Positions 11,648-22,457 of a stretch of DNA of 64,000 nt are shown here, one piece after another. Made by a program: the position numbers and the translations under genes. This stretch comes from Xanthostigma xanthostigma. Taxonomy: Eukaryota; Arthropoda; Insecta; Raphidioptera; Raphidiidae. Each line of letters begins with the position of its first letter. Positions within the stretch are counted from its first letter, which is position 1. The DNA lies in the NCBI GenBank assembly GCA_963575645.1, contig OY754470.1:27014501-27078500 (forward strand). Reading direction: 5' to 3'. Under the pieces are notes generated by a model. The model had not been told where the DNA came from, did not search any database, and saw only the letters and a program-made list of their open reading frames with translations.

Positions 11648-12791
11648 TTAGTATAGATAGATAGCTCCTAGGCAGCCGTTACAGATAAGAATACACGTAA
11701 TGCCCGCTTTTCGGCAACTGCATTTTCCAGAACAACCACTTTTACATCGGCAAAAAATTGAACTTAACAACGCGTCAGGAGCAGGAGGATCCAAGGTCGT
11801 GATTGGTTCTAAGTTTCCATCGACTCTGTAAGCGTGATATTTCGCTGACCCTTTGGTAGAGGGGAGGGAAGAAAGATCCGGTTTGGGCTTGGTACAAGAT
11901 TTCAGAAAAACTGTGAATCGATGTCTGTTAATCTTAGACTGAGTACAGGGCGCTCGGTAGGTATACTTCAAGAAACATTTTTTCTCCAGCTTCTGCTATA
12001 ACATCCGGAGTTGATGTTGGGTCATAAAATACAGTTGCTATTTCCTTTAGTAATGGCTTTTGATCAAAAATCTTGATAATTGATGTTTTGCCCTTCCTGT
12101 AAATAGCTGAGGTTGTATCACACCCAATGAAACTATGCAGAAAGAGAATAGAACCGCAAAATGAATGTTTTTGAAGTTCTTGGGAGGAAAATATTTTGGT
12201 TTCCACTTTTCCTCTCCCCGGTTTGACAAAAAATATTTCTTTTTCAGGAGGAGTAAGAGCCATTAGAAGGACTACAAGATCAACATCTTCTCCAATAACA
12301 GTGACCACAAGATACAGTCTACAGCTTTATCAATTGCAGTGCGAATAATTGTGCAGTCAGCATCACTTGCAGCTATTTGTGTTTCTATGTTTGCAGCCTG
12401 CATTATTTCTGTCAAAAGTTTAATCAGTTGGGACTTGTTTTTTTTGTATTTGATAGAAAATTCTCTTGCTGAACAGTGACATTCATCGAGAGATTGATGT
12501 TTATATCAACAGACGATTTCACCGCCCTCCTTCTTTGTTCCTATGTTTTTGTGCTATTTTTACGTCATCGTAACCATCAAACACTACGGTAGAAGGTGGC
12601 CCGTAATGACATTTTATATAATTTATGTACTGATCACATATATCTGAGTAAGAGGAGCCCAATTGCCACTTGGTACGGTGCAAAAGAAAGCCACCATCAA
12701 TAACCGTCTCACTAGTTTTCAAATTTACATTAGTGTCGGATTTCGATAAAACAGAGTATTCCATCAAGTACAGGAGTGGCTTGGGAACCAA
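11648..12791 (-). pseudogene. Broken copy of an uncharacterised protein with cysteine-rich tail
   Basis: Three minus-strand frames line up as one protein interrupted by frameshifts. The first (12519-12791) has YINYIKCHYGPPSTVVFDGY. The second starts in another frame near 12500, with FLSNT..KKNKSQLIKLLTE and an acidic ASDAD, shifts again near 12308, and continues with GEDVDLVVLLMAL and FLHSFIGCDTTSAIYRKGK. The third has LDPPAPDALLSSIFCRCKSG then a run of Cys-x-Cys and Cys-x3-Cys motifs. GEDVDL and IGCDTTS resemble conserved acidic motifs of an insect and cnidarian family of unknown function that I recall; a PIN-like nuclease fold is possible but unproven. Relative to the plus-strand fragment at 12762, about 22 residues before VDGNLEP are missing here. 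No initiator methionine or intact frame remains. Confidence 0.6.
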
Positions 12792-13052
12792 CTGCCTCCT
12801 GAAATATGGGGTTGGAAGCGAAGAGTCGATGGAAACTTAGAACCAATCACGACCTTGGATCCTCCTGCTCCTGACGCGTTGTTAAGTTCAATTTTTTGCC
12901 GATGTAAAAGTGGTTGTTCTGGAAAATGCAGTTTCCGAAAAGCGGGCATTAAGTGTAGTCTTATCTGTAACGGCTGCCTAGGCGCTTGTACTAATGGAGC
13001 CCCCATCGATGTTAATGATAAAGATGACGAAGATGAAACACAATTTGATTGA
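12762..13052 (+). pseudogene. Inverted second copy of the same cysteine-rich C-terminus
   Basis: This plus-strand frame has no start of its own; it reads HQVQEWLGNQLPPEIWGWKR then VDGNLEPITTLDPPAPDALL and ends with a cysteine-rich domain (CRCKSGCSGKC, CSLICNGC) and an acidic tail DVNDKDDEDE before TGA. It retains the WGW segment that the minus-strand copy lacks, so it is the better preserved C-terminus. It joins head to head with the N-terminal piece of the minus-strand copy near 12762. The cysteine spacing resembles CXC/tesmin-type metal-binding tails, which is an inference only. It must be a fragment because nothing upstream on this strand continues the frame. Confidence 0.6.
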
Positions 13053-13446
13053 TAAGTCGGCATACTCGTGCAAAAAAATTAGTTTAATTTTTCAGAATTA
13101 AAATTTGTAAAACGATTTAGCTTCTTATTTTTATCACCTTTAAGACTCTGTATCTTCTAAAGTATTGATCGTGCAGTAAAAATGTTTAGACATAATTTAT
13201 AGGAAATTTAATGTAGATAATTAATGTAGAAATCACTAAAGAGATATTATAAATAGTTTTCGAGTCACAAGAAACCTTAAAAAAGAGACCTTTCCCCTCC
13301 TCCCCCACCGCCGGCTCGTGTCCCTCCCTCGGGGGCTTTTAGTATATTCATCTGGACACCTTAAGAAATAACTGTACGAACTTTCAAAACTACAGGAATT
13401 ATTTGGTCTGATCGACGATTCTGAAACTAATTTTCTTAGACTAATA

Positions 13447-13790
13447 TTATATGTTATATTGTAATTATTATACCATGTAAACAGTGCTAGTGGCATAAGC
13501 CGATGCACATTTTTTGTTTGTGTTTGTTTAATAAAAAAAAAATTTTTTTTTAAAGCGCGCATTGAGACACAACCGTCCGCAATAGCCCGCGCGACAGGCA
13601 GCCTTTGTTATATTAAGTCGTTAGAGGGGGAAGCGGTAAGTAGAAGTTTCAGGTTAAAGTTTCGAAAGTGACATTATTGGAAAGTAAGTTTTTCTTTTAT
13701 AGGTAGTATTGTAACAGTAACAATGTGAAATCTAATTATTGACATCAATTGTTTTTCAATGCGAATGTATTTTGACGAACTGGTTGTTAA
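13447..13790. other. Unassigned spacer
   Basis: A GC-richer patch at 13556-13640 is visible; no feature is supported. Confidence 0.35.
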
Positions 13791-14020
13791 TAGCCTAAGT
13801 TACTCCTTATAACATTAGCTATCTGCAGTGGAAGTTCCGTCAAAATCGGTCCAGTCGTTTAGGTCTTAGGAGATTAGCCGAAACAAACAGACAGACAGAC
13901 AAAAACTTTAAAAATTGTTTTCTTGCTATAAATACCGTATACACGTACTTTCATATGCATTTAGTAAAAATCTGTTATTTTGAGTTACAAACAGACACTT
14001 CAATTTTATTTATCTGTATA
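13791..14020 (+). mobile_element. RTE-like LINE 3' tail (split by a later insertion)
   Basis: The words CCGTCAAAATCGGTCCAGTC, GAAACAAACAGACAGACAGA and the terminal ATTTTATTTATTTGTATAGA (completed at 14740-14760) match, from memory, the 3' tail of lepidopteran RTE-type LINEs. The tail is interrupted at 14021 by a TIR element and resumes after it. Coding sequence is absent. Confidence 0.5.
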
Positions 14021-14718
14021 TACTCTCTAAACATGATCTAGTGAAATTTCCACTAATTGCGTAAGTGAAGCTGTATTCACTTGATAATCAGTGATTTTCA
14101 CAACAAATTAGTGAATTTTCACCAATTTTACTCTCTAAAACTGAAATAGTAAAAATGTCACTATTTGAAATAGTGACTTCCGATTCACTTCCGGAATAGT
14201 GAATTGAGAATTCAAGTAAAATTCACTGTCAGAATAGTGAACTCCTGATTTTATGCGTGTCGTTTGTGGCGCCTCCATACAGTTACTATAGATACTTATT
14301 GCTATTCATATAGAATGTTCTATAGCAGGCCTGAGCAAATAGCGGCCCGCGAAGCATTTTAGAAAATTTTAGAAAAATAGTAGCGGAAATAGAATGTGAG
14401 GATCTTTTTTTTTTGCTCTCCGAATGCGGGAATAGAATGTAAGGAACTTTTTATCTGCAAATTTTTTGCCCGCGGTAAAATTTTCGTCAGCCATCCGGCC
14501 CGCGGTCAAATTTTCATCAGCTATGTGGCCCGCTGATCAAAAGATTTGCCCGCCCCTGTTCTATAGCAATTTAATGGTCACTTATATAATTAGTGATTTT
14601 TTTCACTAATTCATACTGTGAGTATTCACCAATTCTACGTGGTACGATTCTCGCATTGACAAATAATGAATATGCGCGTGTAATTAGAGAAAAATCATTG
14701 ATTCATGTTTAGAGAGTA
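14021..14718. mobile_element. TIR element of unknown type (TACTCTCTAAACATGA ends)
   Basis: Perfect 16-bp inverted repeats, TACTCTCTAAACATGA, bound the element at 14021-14036 and 14703-14718. The inside is full of GTGAATT/AATTCAC words, so it can fold on itself. Without the nested hAT it is 457 bp. It sits in the RTE-like tail. A 28-bp direct repeat of host sequence lies at 13993-14020, abutting the left end, and at 14732-14759, 13 bp beyond the right end. Confidence 0.65.
14326..14558. mobile_element. Nested non-autonomous hAT, 8-bp target duplication
   Basis: The ends CAGGCCTGAGCAAA and TTTGCCCGCCCCTG are imperfect inverted repeats of the CAGGGG...GGGCAAA hAT type. TTCTATAG flanks it on both sides (14318-14325, 14559-14566). 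It is inside the TIR element at 14021-14718 and is therefore younger. The interior has GCGGCCCGCG and GGCCCGCGGTCAAATTTTC words seen in many animal hAT MITEs. Confidence 0.85.
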
Positions 14719-14765
14719 GATATATTATTATAGACACTTCAATTTTATTTATTTGTATAGATTCC

Positions 14766-15691
14766 GTCCCACGTGGGCTTTTCTTCAAATTTCACAGTTC
14801 AGAATTATTCGTAGTTTCCTAACATATCCCTTGTTATTAAGGTATATTAGGTACTCACTTTGCGACATTCAGGTATCAGTCGTGAAAGAATCGTGTATTC
14901 GATAATAATGGCATGCACATGGCTATTAATGTTCATACAAAAACTGTTTTACATTTAAATTAGGCAATTAAAATTATTCAGTGTTCAGGTGATTTTAACA
15001 TACATACAATGTAGACGAATATATACCTATAACGCGCAAATACATAGATATAATGAAGCGCAGGATATAAAATGTTTGTAGATTAAACTTATAGAACTGC
15101 TTTGGTAAAAGGAGGTGAATCGCAACGGCACAGCAGTGGATGCGGCATTGGAACGACCCCATACGGAGCGGTTGGAAACTTGCTTTGAGGCACTGCAAAA
15201 CTGGGCAATTAATTGGTAAGCTGCATACACGACACTTAAAACACAAATGAACTGATAGTTTTAATGCCGTATTTTATTATGATGTGCACTATCTTATATA
15301 TCAAATCTAAAATAGCATTCTTTGCTTTTTATTTTTTACGCTAACTCAGGCTCCGCCATCGTAGGCATAGGAGTGTCTTAAGAAAATTAATTGTATGGCG
15401 GAGAGAATAAACTCGTATTACTTCTACCTGTTGATTTCATTCAAATCGGTTGTTCGTTATAGCTGTGACGAAATCACAAACAAAAAATAAAATTTCGTCT
15501 TTGCGTCGGGAAATACTGACTAAATGGCCTATGTATAAATCATCTACGTGCCAAATTTGATTCAGATCCATTGAGTAACAAAGATACCAACATTTTTTTT
15601 TCAAATTCAAATTTAATTTGTAAAAAAGTTTAATAAAAAACGTCATAAATATAAAAAAACGAGCATAATTAAATTAGAGCGTGAACATTAT
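14766..15691. other. Unassigned spacer
   Basis: Overlapping open frames under 90 codons at 14995-15246 and 15437-15646 show no domain. No element edges were found. Confidence 0.4.
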
Positions 15692-16935
15692 TACCATTCC
15701 AATCCACAATTGGGAAATGGTACTACTTTAGGTCAAAAAAACTTTTCAAAAATGTTACAATATCTTTTCGTTTTGAGGTCCTCCGAATCCAAAAAACATT
15801 TTTGGAAAAACTCTGTGCGTCTGTTAGTCTGTTTGTCTGTGAGCACGATGCAGGTCAATTTTGGGGGGGGGGGTGTTTGGTATACAAATATGAAGGGCCC
15901 TATTGTTTTTGGAGGAAATCGGCGCATGCGCATAAGATATATATGCAATAACGGTGTTTTTTTATATAATAACTAGCGGACCCGGCGAACTTCGTACCGC
16001 CTAACAGTATAATATATATATATAGCGGCCCTGTACGTGCTTCGCTACGTATAAAGTGAAATAATAAAACAATTTAATTGGAACATCTATCTATCTATTT
16101 TATTTATTTTAAAATATACATGGACGTATATGTGTGTATGTCGAGCACTCCGGCTGCGCCGTCGTGCCCGGTGCAAAAGAACGAATGGGGAAGGAAGAAA
16201 AAAAATTTAGGGGTGGACTACCCCTAACATTTAGGGGGATGAAAAATAGATGTTGGCGAAGTGACACCTGTAGACATCTGGCGGGGATAACTAATTAAAT
16301 GACGATTGATCAGTTTTCGACCGGAGAGGAAAAATGATTAAATTACTAAAATGGCTATTAAAAAATAAGGGTTGATCGTAGAAGGGTGAAAATTGAGGAT
16401 TGTATGTATTTTTGTATGTTGTATCATAAAAAAATAGAAATTAAAAATTTTGTCTAAAAAATAAAAAAAAAAATTTAGGGGTGGACTACCCCTAACATTT
16501 AGGGGGATGAAAAATAGATGTTGGTCGATTCTCATAGATACCGGATAAGCACAAAAAATTTCATCAAAATCGGTCAAGCCGTTTCGGAGGAGTATGGCAA
16601 CGAAAACTGTGACACGAGAATTTTATATATTAGATGGTATACTTTTCATAACGGTTTATTATTCTATTTATTTTTTCAAAAAAGTTTCGTTCATTTTTTT
16701 TATACTTTATAGTTTCGGAAATATTTTGAAAATAAAAACAAATCAGTTGTTCTTTTGTTTTGTAGATCTGTCAGAAATAAACTAGTTAAGCATGCTCGAA
16801 TAATTTTTACATGACGTGGAACATAATATTATGTAAGTAACCATGGCAACGAATAGCAAATATCCATATTGAATAATAGCCATTACCCGCGTCATAATGC
16901 CCTCAGGAATTACTGATTCGCTTTGAACATTTTTT
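15692..16935 (+). repeat. Family G repeat, copy 1, split by a Helitron
   Basis: It begins TACCATTCCAATCCACAATT with an imperfect hairpin (CCATTCC/GGAAATGG) and ends near ATTACCCGCGTCATAATG. Copies 2 (35651-36165) and 3 (46546-47075) are the same sequence without the insertion at 15973-16634. The family has no coding content; superfamily unassigned. Confidence 0.65.
15973..16634 (-). mobile_element. Short Helitron, copy 1, 662 bp, double 3' terminator
   Basis: On the minus strand the element begins TCTAATATATAAAATTCTCG and ends CGCCGGGTCCGCTAG. It lies exactly between A (15972) and T (16635) with no duplication; the two uninterrupted G copies read across this junction as TAATGG or TAAAGG. The outermost 50 bp at the CTAG end are an added module missing from copy 2. 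No Rep/helicase is encoded, so it is non-autonomous. An identical 79-codon frame in copies 1 and 2 reflects recent copying, not coding function: copy 3 has a different T-run length that shifts it. Confidence 0.9.
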
Positions 16936-16939
16936 TTGT

Positions 16940-17193
16940 TGTATAGCTCTTATCGAGCAAAGCTATAGGCTATATAATATCACGCTACGACCAATAGGTG
17001 CGGAGCATCAATGAAAAATGTTGCAAAATGTATCTCAAATTTTGTCCGTCCGACAAAAACTTTTGAACAGTAACTCCGATCATCATGAAATTTGGACACA
17101 ACATTCATCTCGGTAAACGAAGATGAACGTGCGTACTAATGTCCCCCACCATTCGTTCTTTTGCTCCCGGGTGAAACCGGACGGGACCGCTAG
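16940..17193 (+). mobile_element. Helitron-like fragment with 3' end (5' truncated)
   Basis: The 3' part reads CTCCCGGGTGAAACCGGACG then GGACCGCTAG (17184-17193) followed by host T, a hairpin plus CTAG end. The body (ATCACGCTACGACCAATAGG, then 'ACATTCATCTCG') matches the complete element at 28567-28890 on the opposite strand. The first 70 bp of that element are missing here. Confidence 0.7.
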
Positions 17194-17865
17194 TATACTA
17201 GATATTCAAAATGTCATTGAAATCCGTTCAGCCGTTTAAGCGCGACAAAAACAAAAAGTTTTACTTTTAGTATACGGATTATTATACTGACATATTTTTT
17301 ATAGAATTTTAGTTTTGGTCCTGTCTTTCACGATGCAACGAACCAGAATGAAATTTTGCATGTAGGTAACTTCGGACTATCACATTAGCTCAATTTTATT
17401 TTCTCCACCTACATACTTTGATTCTTTATTTAAACTTTAAAGCCTTCCTATTTCCACGCGGGTGGGCCGTGTGCAAAAGCTAGCGTTTCCATATTTATGT
17501 AGTATAATGGTGTATTGCACTGCGTTACACATAACAGCATGTGCAATGCCGCTTCACACAGCGAGCATTTCGTTTGGTTAACCAGAGGACGCGAGAACGT
17601 GTGTATGTTACACATACATGGGTGACCTATTTTATATGTTACACTGACACATATGTTATCATTGTTATTATAATAGTTTGTGTCTGCCACACCCACATTA
17701 CGTGTAAATGTTTATTCATCAAAGTGTTAACACCAAACATGATAACAAGTGCAGTGCAGTTTCAAATTACGGAGAGGTTATGAATGATGAACTTAGCAAA
17801 TAGATAATAGAATAATAGCTCATGATGAGTAGAAAAACATTTTTTTTCAAAATGCGTGAACAATA
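17194..17865. other. Unassigned spacer
   Basis: The first 80 bp (ATTGAAATCCGTTCAGCCGT) look like another truncated lepidopteran repeat. A tract of CACACATA/TGTGTATG words is at 17600-17710. No gene is supported. Confidence 0.35.
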
Positions 17866-18599
17866 TGAGCCTTTTTCCTGAGAATAGTGCAGCGAAAGTG
17901 TCACGAGAGGCAGCACTAGTAGTAGGGACAAACATAAAATATTTACATGCCAACCAATGTTATTTACCTGATATTATTTTATTATTTAAAAATATAAATC
18001 TGAAATAAAAAAAAAAATTTGAACTTGTACAATGCCAACGAAGCATTGCAGTTTTGCTAATTGTACGTCATCATTTACATATGTTATCGAAATTATTTTT
18101 AAAATTAATTAAATGAATAAAAAATGAATAGTAAATTTTTCACAGTTTATTACCATTGATTAGAATGAGATATAACCTCAATCTTTTATTAAATTATATT
18201 CATTTATTATATTTAATTATTTTATTACCATATATTTTTGATTCATATTTCATTTGGAAATAAATCTGAAATTCATAATTATTTTCAATTTCTCTTATTA
18301 CAGTTTGAATTTATCGCTAATATTTTACTAGAGTCTGCATACTAACCTGTCTATTAATTCATTTTTTTTCCAGATACTTTTAAATTACGACACGCAAGCC
18401 AACGTTTTAATGTTACTACATTGTTATCTTTTACAGTTGCAAATTTTAGTTTTGCTCCAGGAACATCATCTTCTGTTAAAAACATTTTTTTCAAGTACAC
18501 TTTAATGTGTGTTTATATGGGGATTTGACAGTGTTTGTCCCTACCGAACTACTAGCGCTACTAGTGAGTGATTTTTCGTACTTCAGGAAAAAGGCTCAT
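17866..18599. mobile_element. TIR element, GAGCCTTTTTCCTGA ends
   Basis: A perfect 17-bp inverted repeat ATGAGCCTTTTTCCTGA bounds the segment, and similarity continues inward (AGGGACAAAC at both sides). The inside is AT-rich without a long frame. A reliable target duplication is not visible, so the superfamily stays open. Confidence 0.55.
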
Positions 18600-18628
18600 T
18601 CAAAGACTGTATATACACTTAGCTTTTT

Positions 18629-19115
18629 AGTGGCGTGTGTGAGTCGGAAAAAACTCGAAAATGGTAAACATTTTGAGCCGGAATGAAACTACCTTCCCCC
18701 TCCACCGACCAGTACACACCACCGAGAGGGGTTAATTTTTTTTCCATTATCAGCGGCAAATACATCTCCCCCATTTTAGAGGACAAATGTGCTTCTCGGT
18801 GATAATAAAAAATACTCACCCCTTCCGAGAGTATTGGTCGGTGGAGGGGTTGGTAGGGGTCGGACGCGATATCCAACACCATCACCGTGCTCAGCGTCCT
18901 CGAAAACGGGGGTAAAGTACTTCTTTCTGCAGGAAAACCTAGTAAATCGCGTTTAACCCCTCTCGGCGGTGGTTATTGGCCGGTTTGAGGGGTGAGGCCA
19001 CTCACACGAGAAATTCTGACGCCGCTATCGTGTTCAGCATCTTCGAAAACGGGAGGAGAGGTAGTTTTATTCCGGCTCAAAATATTTACCAGTCCTCCGA
19101 CTCACACACGCCACT
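18629..19115. mobile_element. TIR element, AGTGGCGTGTGTGAGTCGGA ends
   Basis: The inverted ends AGTGGCGTGTGTGAGTCGGA and complement are perfect over 19 bp and imperfect for about 65 bp. Inside, the words CTCGAAAACGGGGG and TTCGAAAACGGGAGG recur, as does GGTCGGTGGAGG. T/A immediately outside may be a TA duplication. No transposase is encoded. Confidence 0.6.
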
Positions 19116-19166
19116 ATTTCCTATATCAGTTAATACAATGTAATGATGACAACATTCAATATAAAT

Positions 19167-19551
19167 GCCTCTGCACACGAGGCTAGAAACGCTGCTAGAT
19201 TCCTTGCTAGATTTGCCTACTAGTTTTCTAGCGCTGGTTTTCTTGATTCACATGAGACATCTTTTGTGAATAAATCTGGTGCGCGCGCAGTGACAGTTCA
19301 AATATAAACACAGAGCTAAACGTGTTTGTTGTCAGACTCTGAGCAGAACGACACCGTGTTGGTTTGTGGACGTGACAAGATACTGCTTCTTGATTGGTTT
19401 TTGCTCATACCTAGCAAGGATAATGGTTCCTATCTTGTGAGCTAGCAGGCGATCCCGCAGTGACGTTATTTCCAGCTTCGTACCCAGCCTACCGGCCAGA
19501 AGAACTCCAAGCAATGTTTCTAGCAGCGTTTCTAGCCTCGTGTGCAGCGGC
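19167..19551. mobile_element. TIR element, CTGCACACGAGGCTAGAAAC ends
   Basis: Inverted ends of about 33 bp (GCCKCTGCACACGAGGCTAG onward) face each other. Related sequence is at 40724-40940 and 42030-42262, with GCAGTGACGTTATTTCC/GGAAATGACGTCACTGC shared. The interior has no long frame. Flanks show no convincing duplication. Confidence 0.55.
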
Positions 19552-20390
19552 CTTAAGAAAGAAGCGCTCGTTTTTTTTTTTAAATACCGATAACATATAG
19601 ATGCGCATTTTTAAAGGATGTACAAACGACATTTAATGAGGTTTATAAATCTTATATATTGTTGATAAAAATGTAAGTATTTTAGGTTTGTTTAATCAAA
19701 TTTAACTCATTAAAAAACTTTATCAAAAACATTCTACACCTAAGGTAGAACGTCGTATTTACTTATTAGTGAAATGACAGGTTGCGATAATTATTTCGAG
19801 ATTTCTTAGACACAGCGCTGCTTAACCATCTTTAAATATTCTTAAAATTTATGAACAGTTGGAAATTAAAAAAAATCACTTATTCATTCACAGAAAAATC
19901 GCAAAAAATGTCACTTTCGAAAAAATATTAAAAAAAAAAAATAATATTCGTGGGATCTTCATGGTAATTTGGCTGCTACAGATAAACAAATTTACAGCAT
20001 TAGCAAATGCAGGCTTAAAAAAACGAAAGTATTAAAGTTTCTGGTGGAAACTGGTTCTGCTCATTTCAATTTTATTTTATTTAGTAGTGATTAGTTGCGG
20101 GCTGTAATGTAATCACACACACACACAGAGAGAGAGAGAGATTTTTGAAAATAGTTTTAAAAAAATAGTGTGGTGATCTCGAAATACAAACATTTATTAA
20201 AATTTTTGTTTTAGATTTTCGAGCCAATTACAATAACTTCCCAAAGTATTGGAATAAATCAATAATATTCACAGTTACAAAACGTTTGAAAAAATTAATG
20301 TATCCTATATTTCTTAATATATTACATCGATAATATAAACTAATTAATTGGTTCACACACAAACTGTTTGTTTATATCTTCTTAAAAAAA
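19552..20390. other. Unassigned AT-rich spacer with a (CA)n(GA)n microsatellite
   Basis: Alternating CA then GA dinucleotides run from about 20114 to 20140. Otherwise nothing is recognised. Confidence 0.45.
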
Positions 20391-21064
20391 AAAAATTGGT
20401 TGTCTGTAAAGTCGGTTTACGGACGATAGTTTTACGTGATAACGTATTCCGTAATACATAACCTAAACCTCCCAAAATTTGGTTTCAATCCGCTTATCCT
20501 TGGTGTCGGAATGATTAGAAATGTCAAAAGTGACGTTTGCAACTGTCAAAGTATTATGTTCTAATAATAATTAGTTATTCCAATACTTAACTTAGAAGGC
20601 GTTGCATTTCACAAAATACTAATGTCAAAAAATTGAATTAAACATTAGAAATGCAGCCGTTTTCATGTTAAGACAAGACATACGTTATATTCTAATTTCC
20701 ATGTACGGCAAACAAAGATGACCGACCGCGTCGCGCCATGCATTACACAACATTGCATTTATATTTTATACAGCTATTTTTCTATATAAATTTGTATAAA
20801 AAAACTGTTTAGGCAAATTCTGTTATACGAAATCTATGTAAAATGTTCTCCTCTTTCGTTTAAGACTGGTTTCAAACCGATCTGATTTAAATTGAGCGAG
20901 AAATTAGCAAAAAGCACGCACAGGGTCAGGCGGAACGTTACGCGTTACGCGTTAGGAACGTTAGGAACGTTACGACCGTTACACTTTTTCGTGCATGCAG
21001 CCGGTGTTTTATCAATTTATAAGATTGGTGATTCATCAATTTATAAGACGTTATCACGTCAAAA
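20391..21064 (-). mobile_element. Family M element, copy 2 (full-length, about 674 bp)
   Basis: On the minus strand it runs from TTGACGTGATAACGTCTTAT to the ACAACCAATT end. It matches copy 4 over its whole length. A short internal array of AACGTTAGGAACGTT/ACGCGTTACGCG words (20937-20988) varies in number between copies. No protein is encoded. Confidence 0.7.
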
Positions 21065-21575
21065 TTTCAAATAACATATTATAAATAAAAAGCCGTGTCG
21101 AATTCTTACGTGAATATATATGAATCTAATTTCAAATCAGTGTTTGTATATAAACGACGCTAAATATAGACACTAAAGAGTTTGTTCGATAGAATTTTAA
21201 GTTGGCAGGATAAACGTAAACTATATCCTGTCAGTTATCTCTCATTCCCATCTGGTTTATTTATGGTCGCTCCCCTTTAGTTCGGGGATCAAGGATCAGA
21301 TGGGACGCGTCACCGTCACAGTGTAACTGTTACAATGGAAACAGAGCACACTCCAGGAGCAATTCCACTTTTGAAGTGAAAACTTTAAGCTCGTGTTAAC
21401 GCCGAATTTTCTGTAACGCGCAAGACATATCTTGAAGCGATTGTCAGCGAAGTATTTATTAGCTGTGCACATTCTATACTGTTTTAAAGATTTCAAATCA
21501 CACAAATGGAATAGATCACGCCAAAATTGACCGTAGATTATAGACGTTCTGCAGCTGAAGTTATCTATATATATA
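21065..21575. other. Unassigned spacer containing a degenerate X micro-element
   Basis: At 21531-21566 the sequence GATTATAGACGTTCTGCAGC resembles the X element body described at 36880 and 47374, but its ends are worn. Otherwise nothing is recognised. Confidence 0.4.
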
Positions 21576-22188
21576 CTAGCGGCCCTGTACGTGCTTCGCT
21601 ACGTATAAAGTGAAATAATAAAACAATTTAATTGGAACATCTATCTATCTATTTTATTTATTTTAAAATATACATGGACGTATATGTGTGTATGTCGAGC
21701 ACTCCGGCTGCGCCGTCGTGCCCGGTGCAAAAGAACGAATGGGGAAGGAAGAAAAAAAATTTAGGGGTGGACTACCCCTAACATTTAGGGGGATGAAAAA
21801 TAGATGTTGGCGAAGTGACACCTGTAGACATCTGGCGGGGATAACTAATTAAATGACGATTGATCAGTTTTCGACCGGAGAGGAAAAATGATTAAATTAC
21901 TAAAATGGCTATTAAAAAATAAGGGTTGATCGTAGAAGGGTGAAAATTGAGGATTGTATGTATTTTTGTATGTTGTATCATAAAAAAATAGAAATTAAAA
22001 ATTTTGTCTAAAAAATAAAAAAAAAAATTTAGGGGTGGACTACCCCTAACATTTAGGGGGATGAAAAATAGATGTTGGTCGATTCTCATAGATACCGGAT
22101 AAGCACAAAAAATTTCATCAAAATCGGTCAAGCCGTTTCGGAGGAGTATGGCGACGAAAACTGTGACACGAGAATTTTATATATTAGA
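21576..22188 (-). mobile_element. Short Helitron, copy 2, 613 bp, single 3' terminator
   Basis: It begins on the minus strand with TCTAATATATAAAATTCTCG and ends ACAGGGCCGCTAG, between A (21575) and T (22189). Over its length I saw only about one difference from copy 1 apart from the missing outer 49 bp at the CTAG end. It represents the original form of the family. Confidence 0.9.
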
Positions 22189-22457
22189 TATATGTAGATC
22201 ACGCCAAGAACCCGGATCTCAGATAATCGCCGACATGTTTAGTTTTTTTTTTACAATGTAAACATTTAGGAATTTTTACATTATAAAAGAACCCCGCACA
22301 GACCTTATGGGATTTAGTTCTCGGTTAAATTGATCGCAAATGGTTTTATTTAATAGTTTAAAGGTCACTAAGAAAAAGTGTATATGGACACAATATAGTC
22401 TAAAAGCCAATACATTTTTAGCTAAAGATACCTATTTTCAGCAAGATTTTAGATATA

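Larger units (their letters stand above)
11223..13446. repeat. Inverted duplication, about 600-bp arms, around a protein relic
   Basis: The segment 11223-11830 is repeated in reverse orientation at 12828-13446 with moderate divergence, around a unique centre of about 1 kb. Both arms contain the cysteine-rich C-terminal coding region and the 3' non-coding sequence of the same gene, including a GC-rich stretch near 11318-11360 and 13290-13345. Arm divergence shows the duplication is not recent. Nothing at the outer edges looks like a transposase recognition end. Confidence 0.75.

Noticed and set aside
12764..13063. 99-codon minus-strand frame
   Set aside because: It is the antisense shadow of the plus-strand cysteine-rich C-terminus.
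16338..16577. Identical 79-codon minus-strand frame here and at 21892-22131
   Set aside because: Both lie in near-identical Helitron copies; the third copy has a different T-run length that shifts the frame, and the sequence has no protein-like motif.
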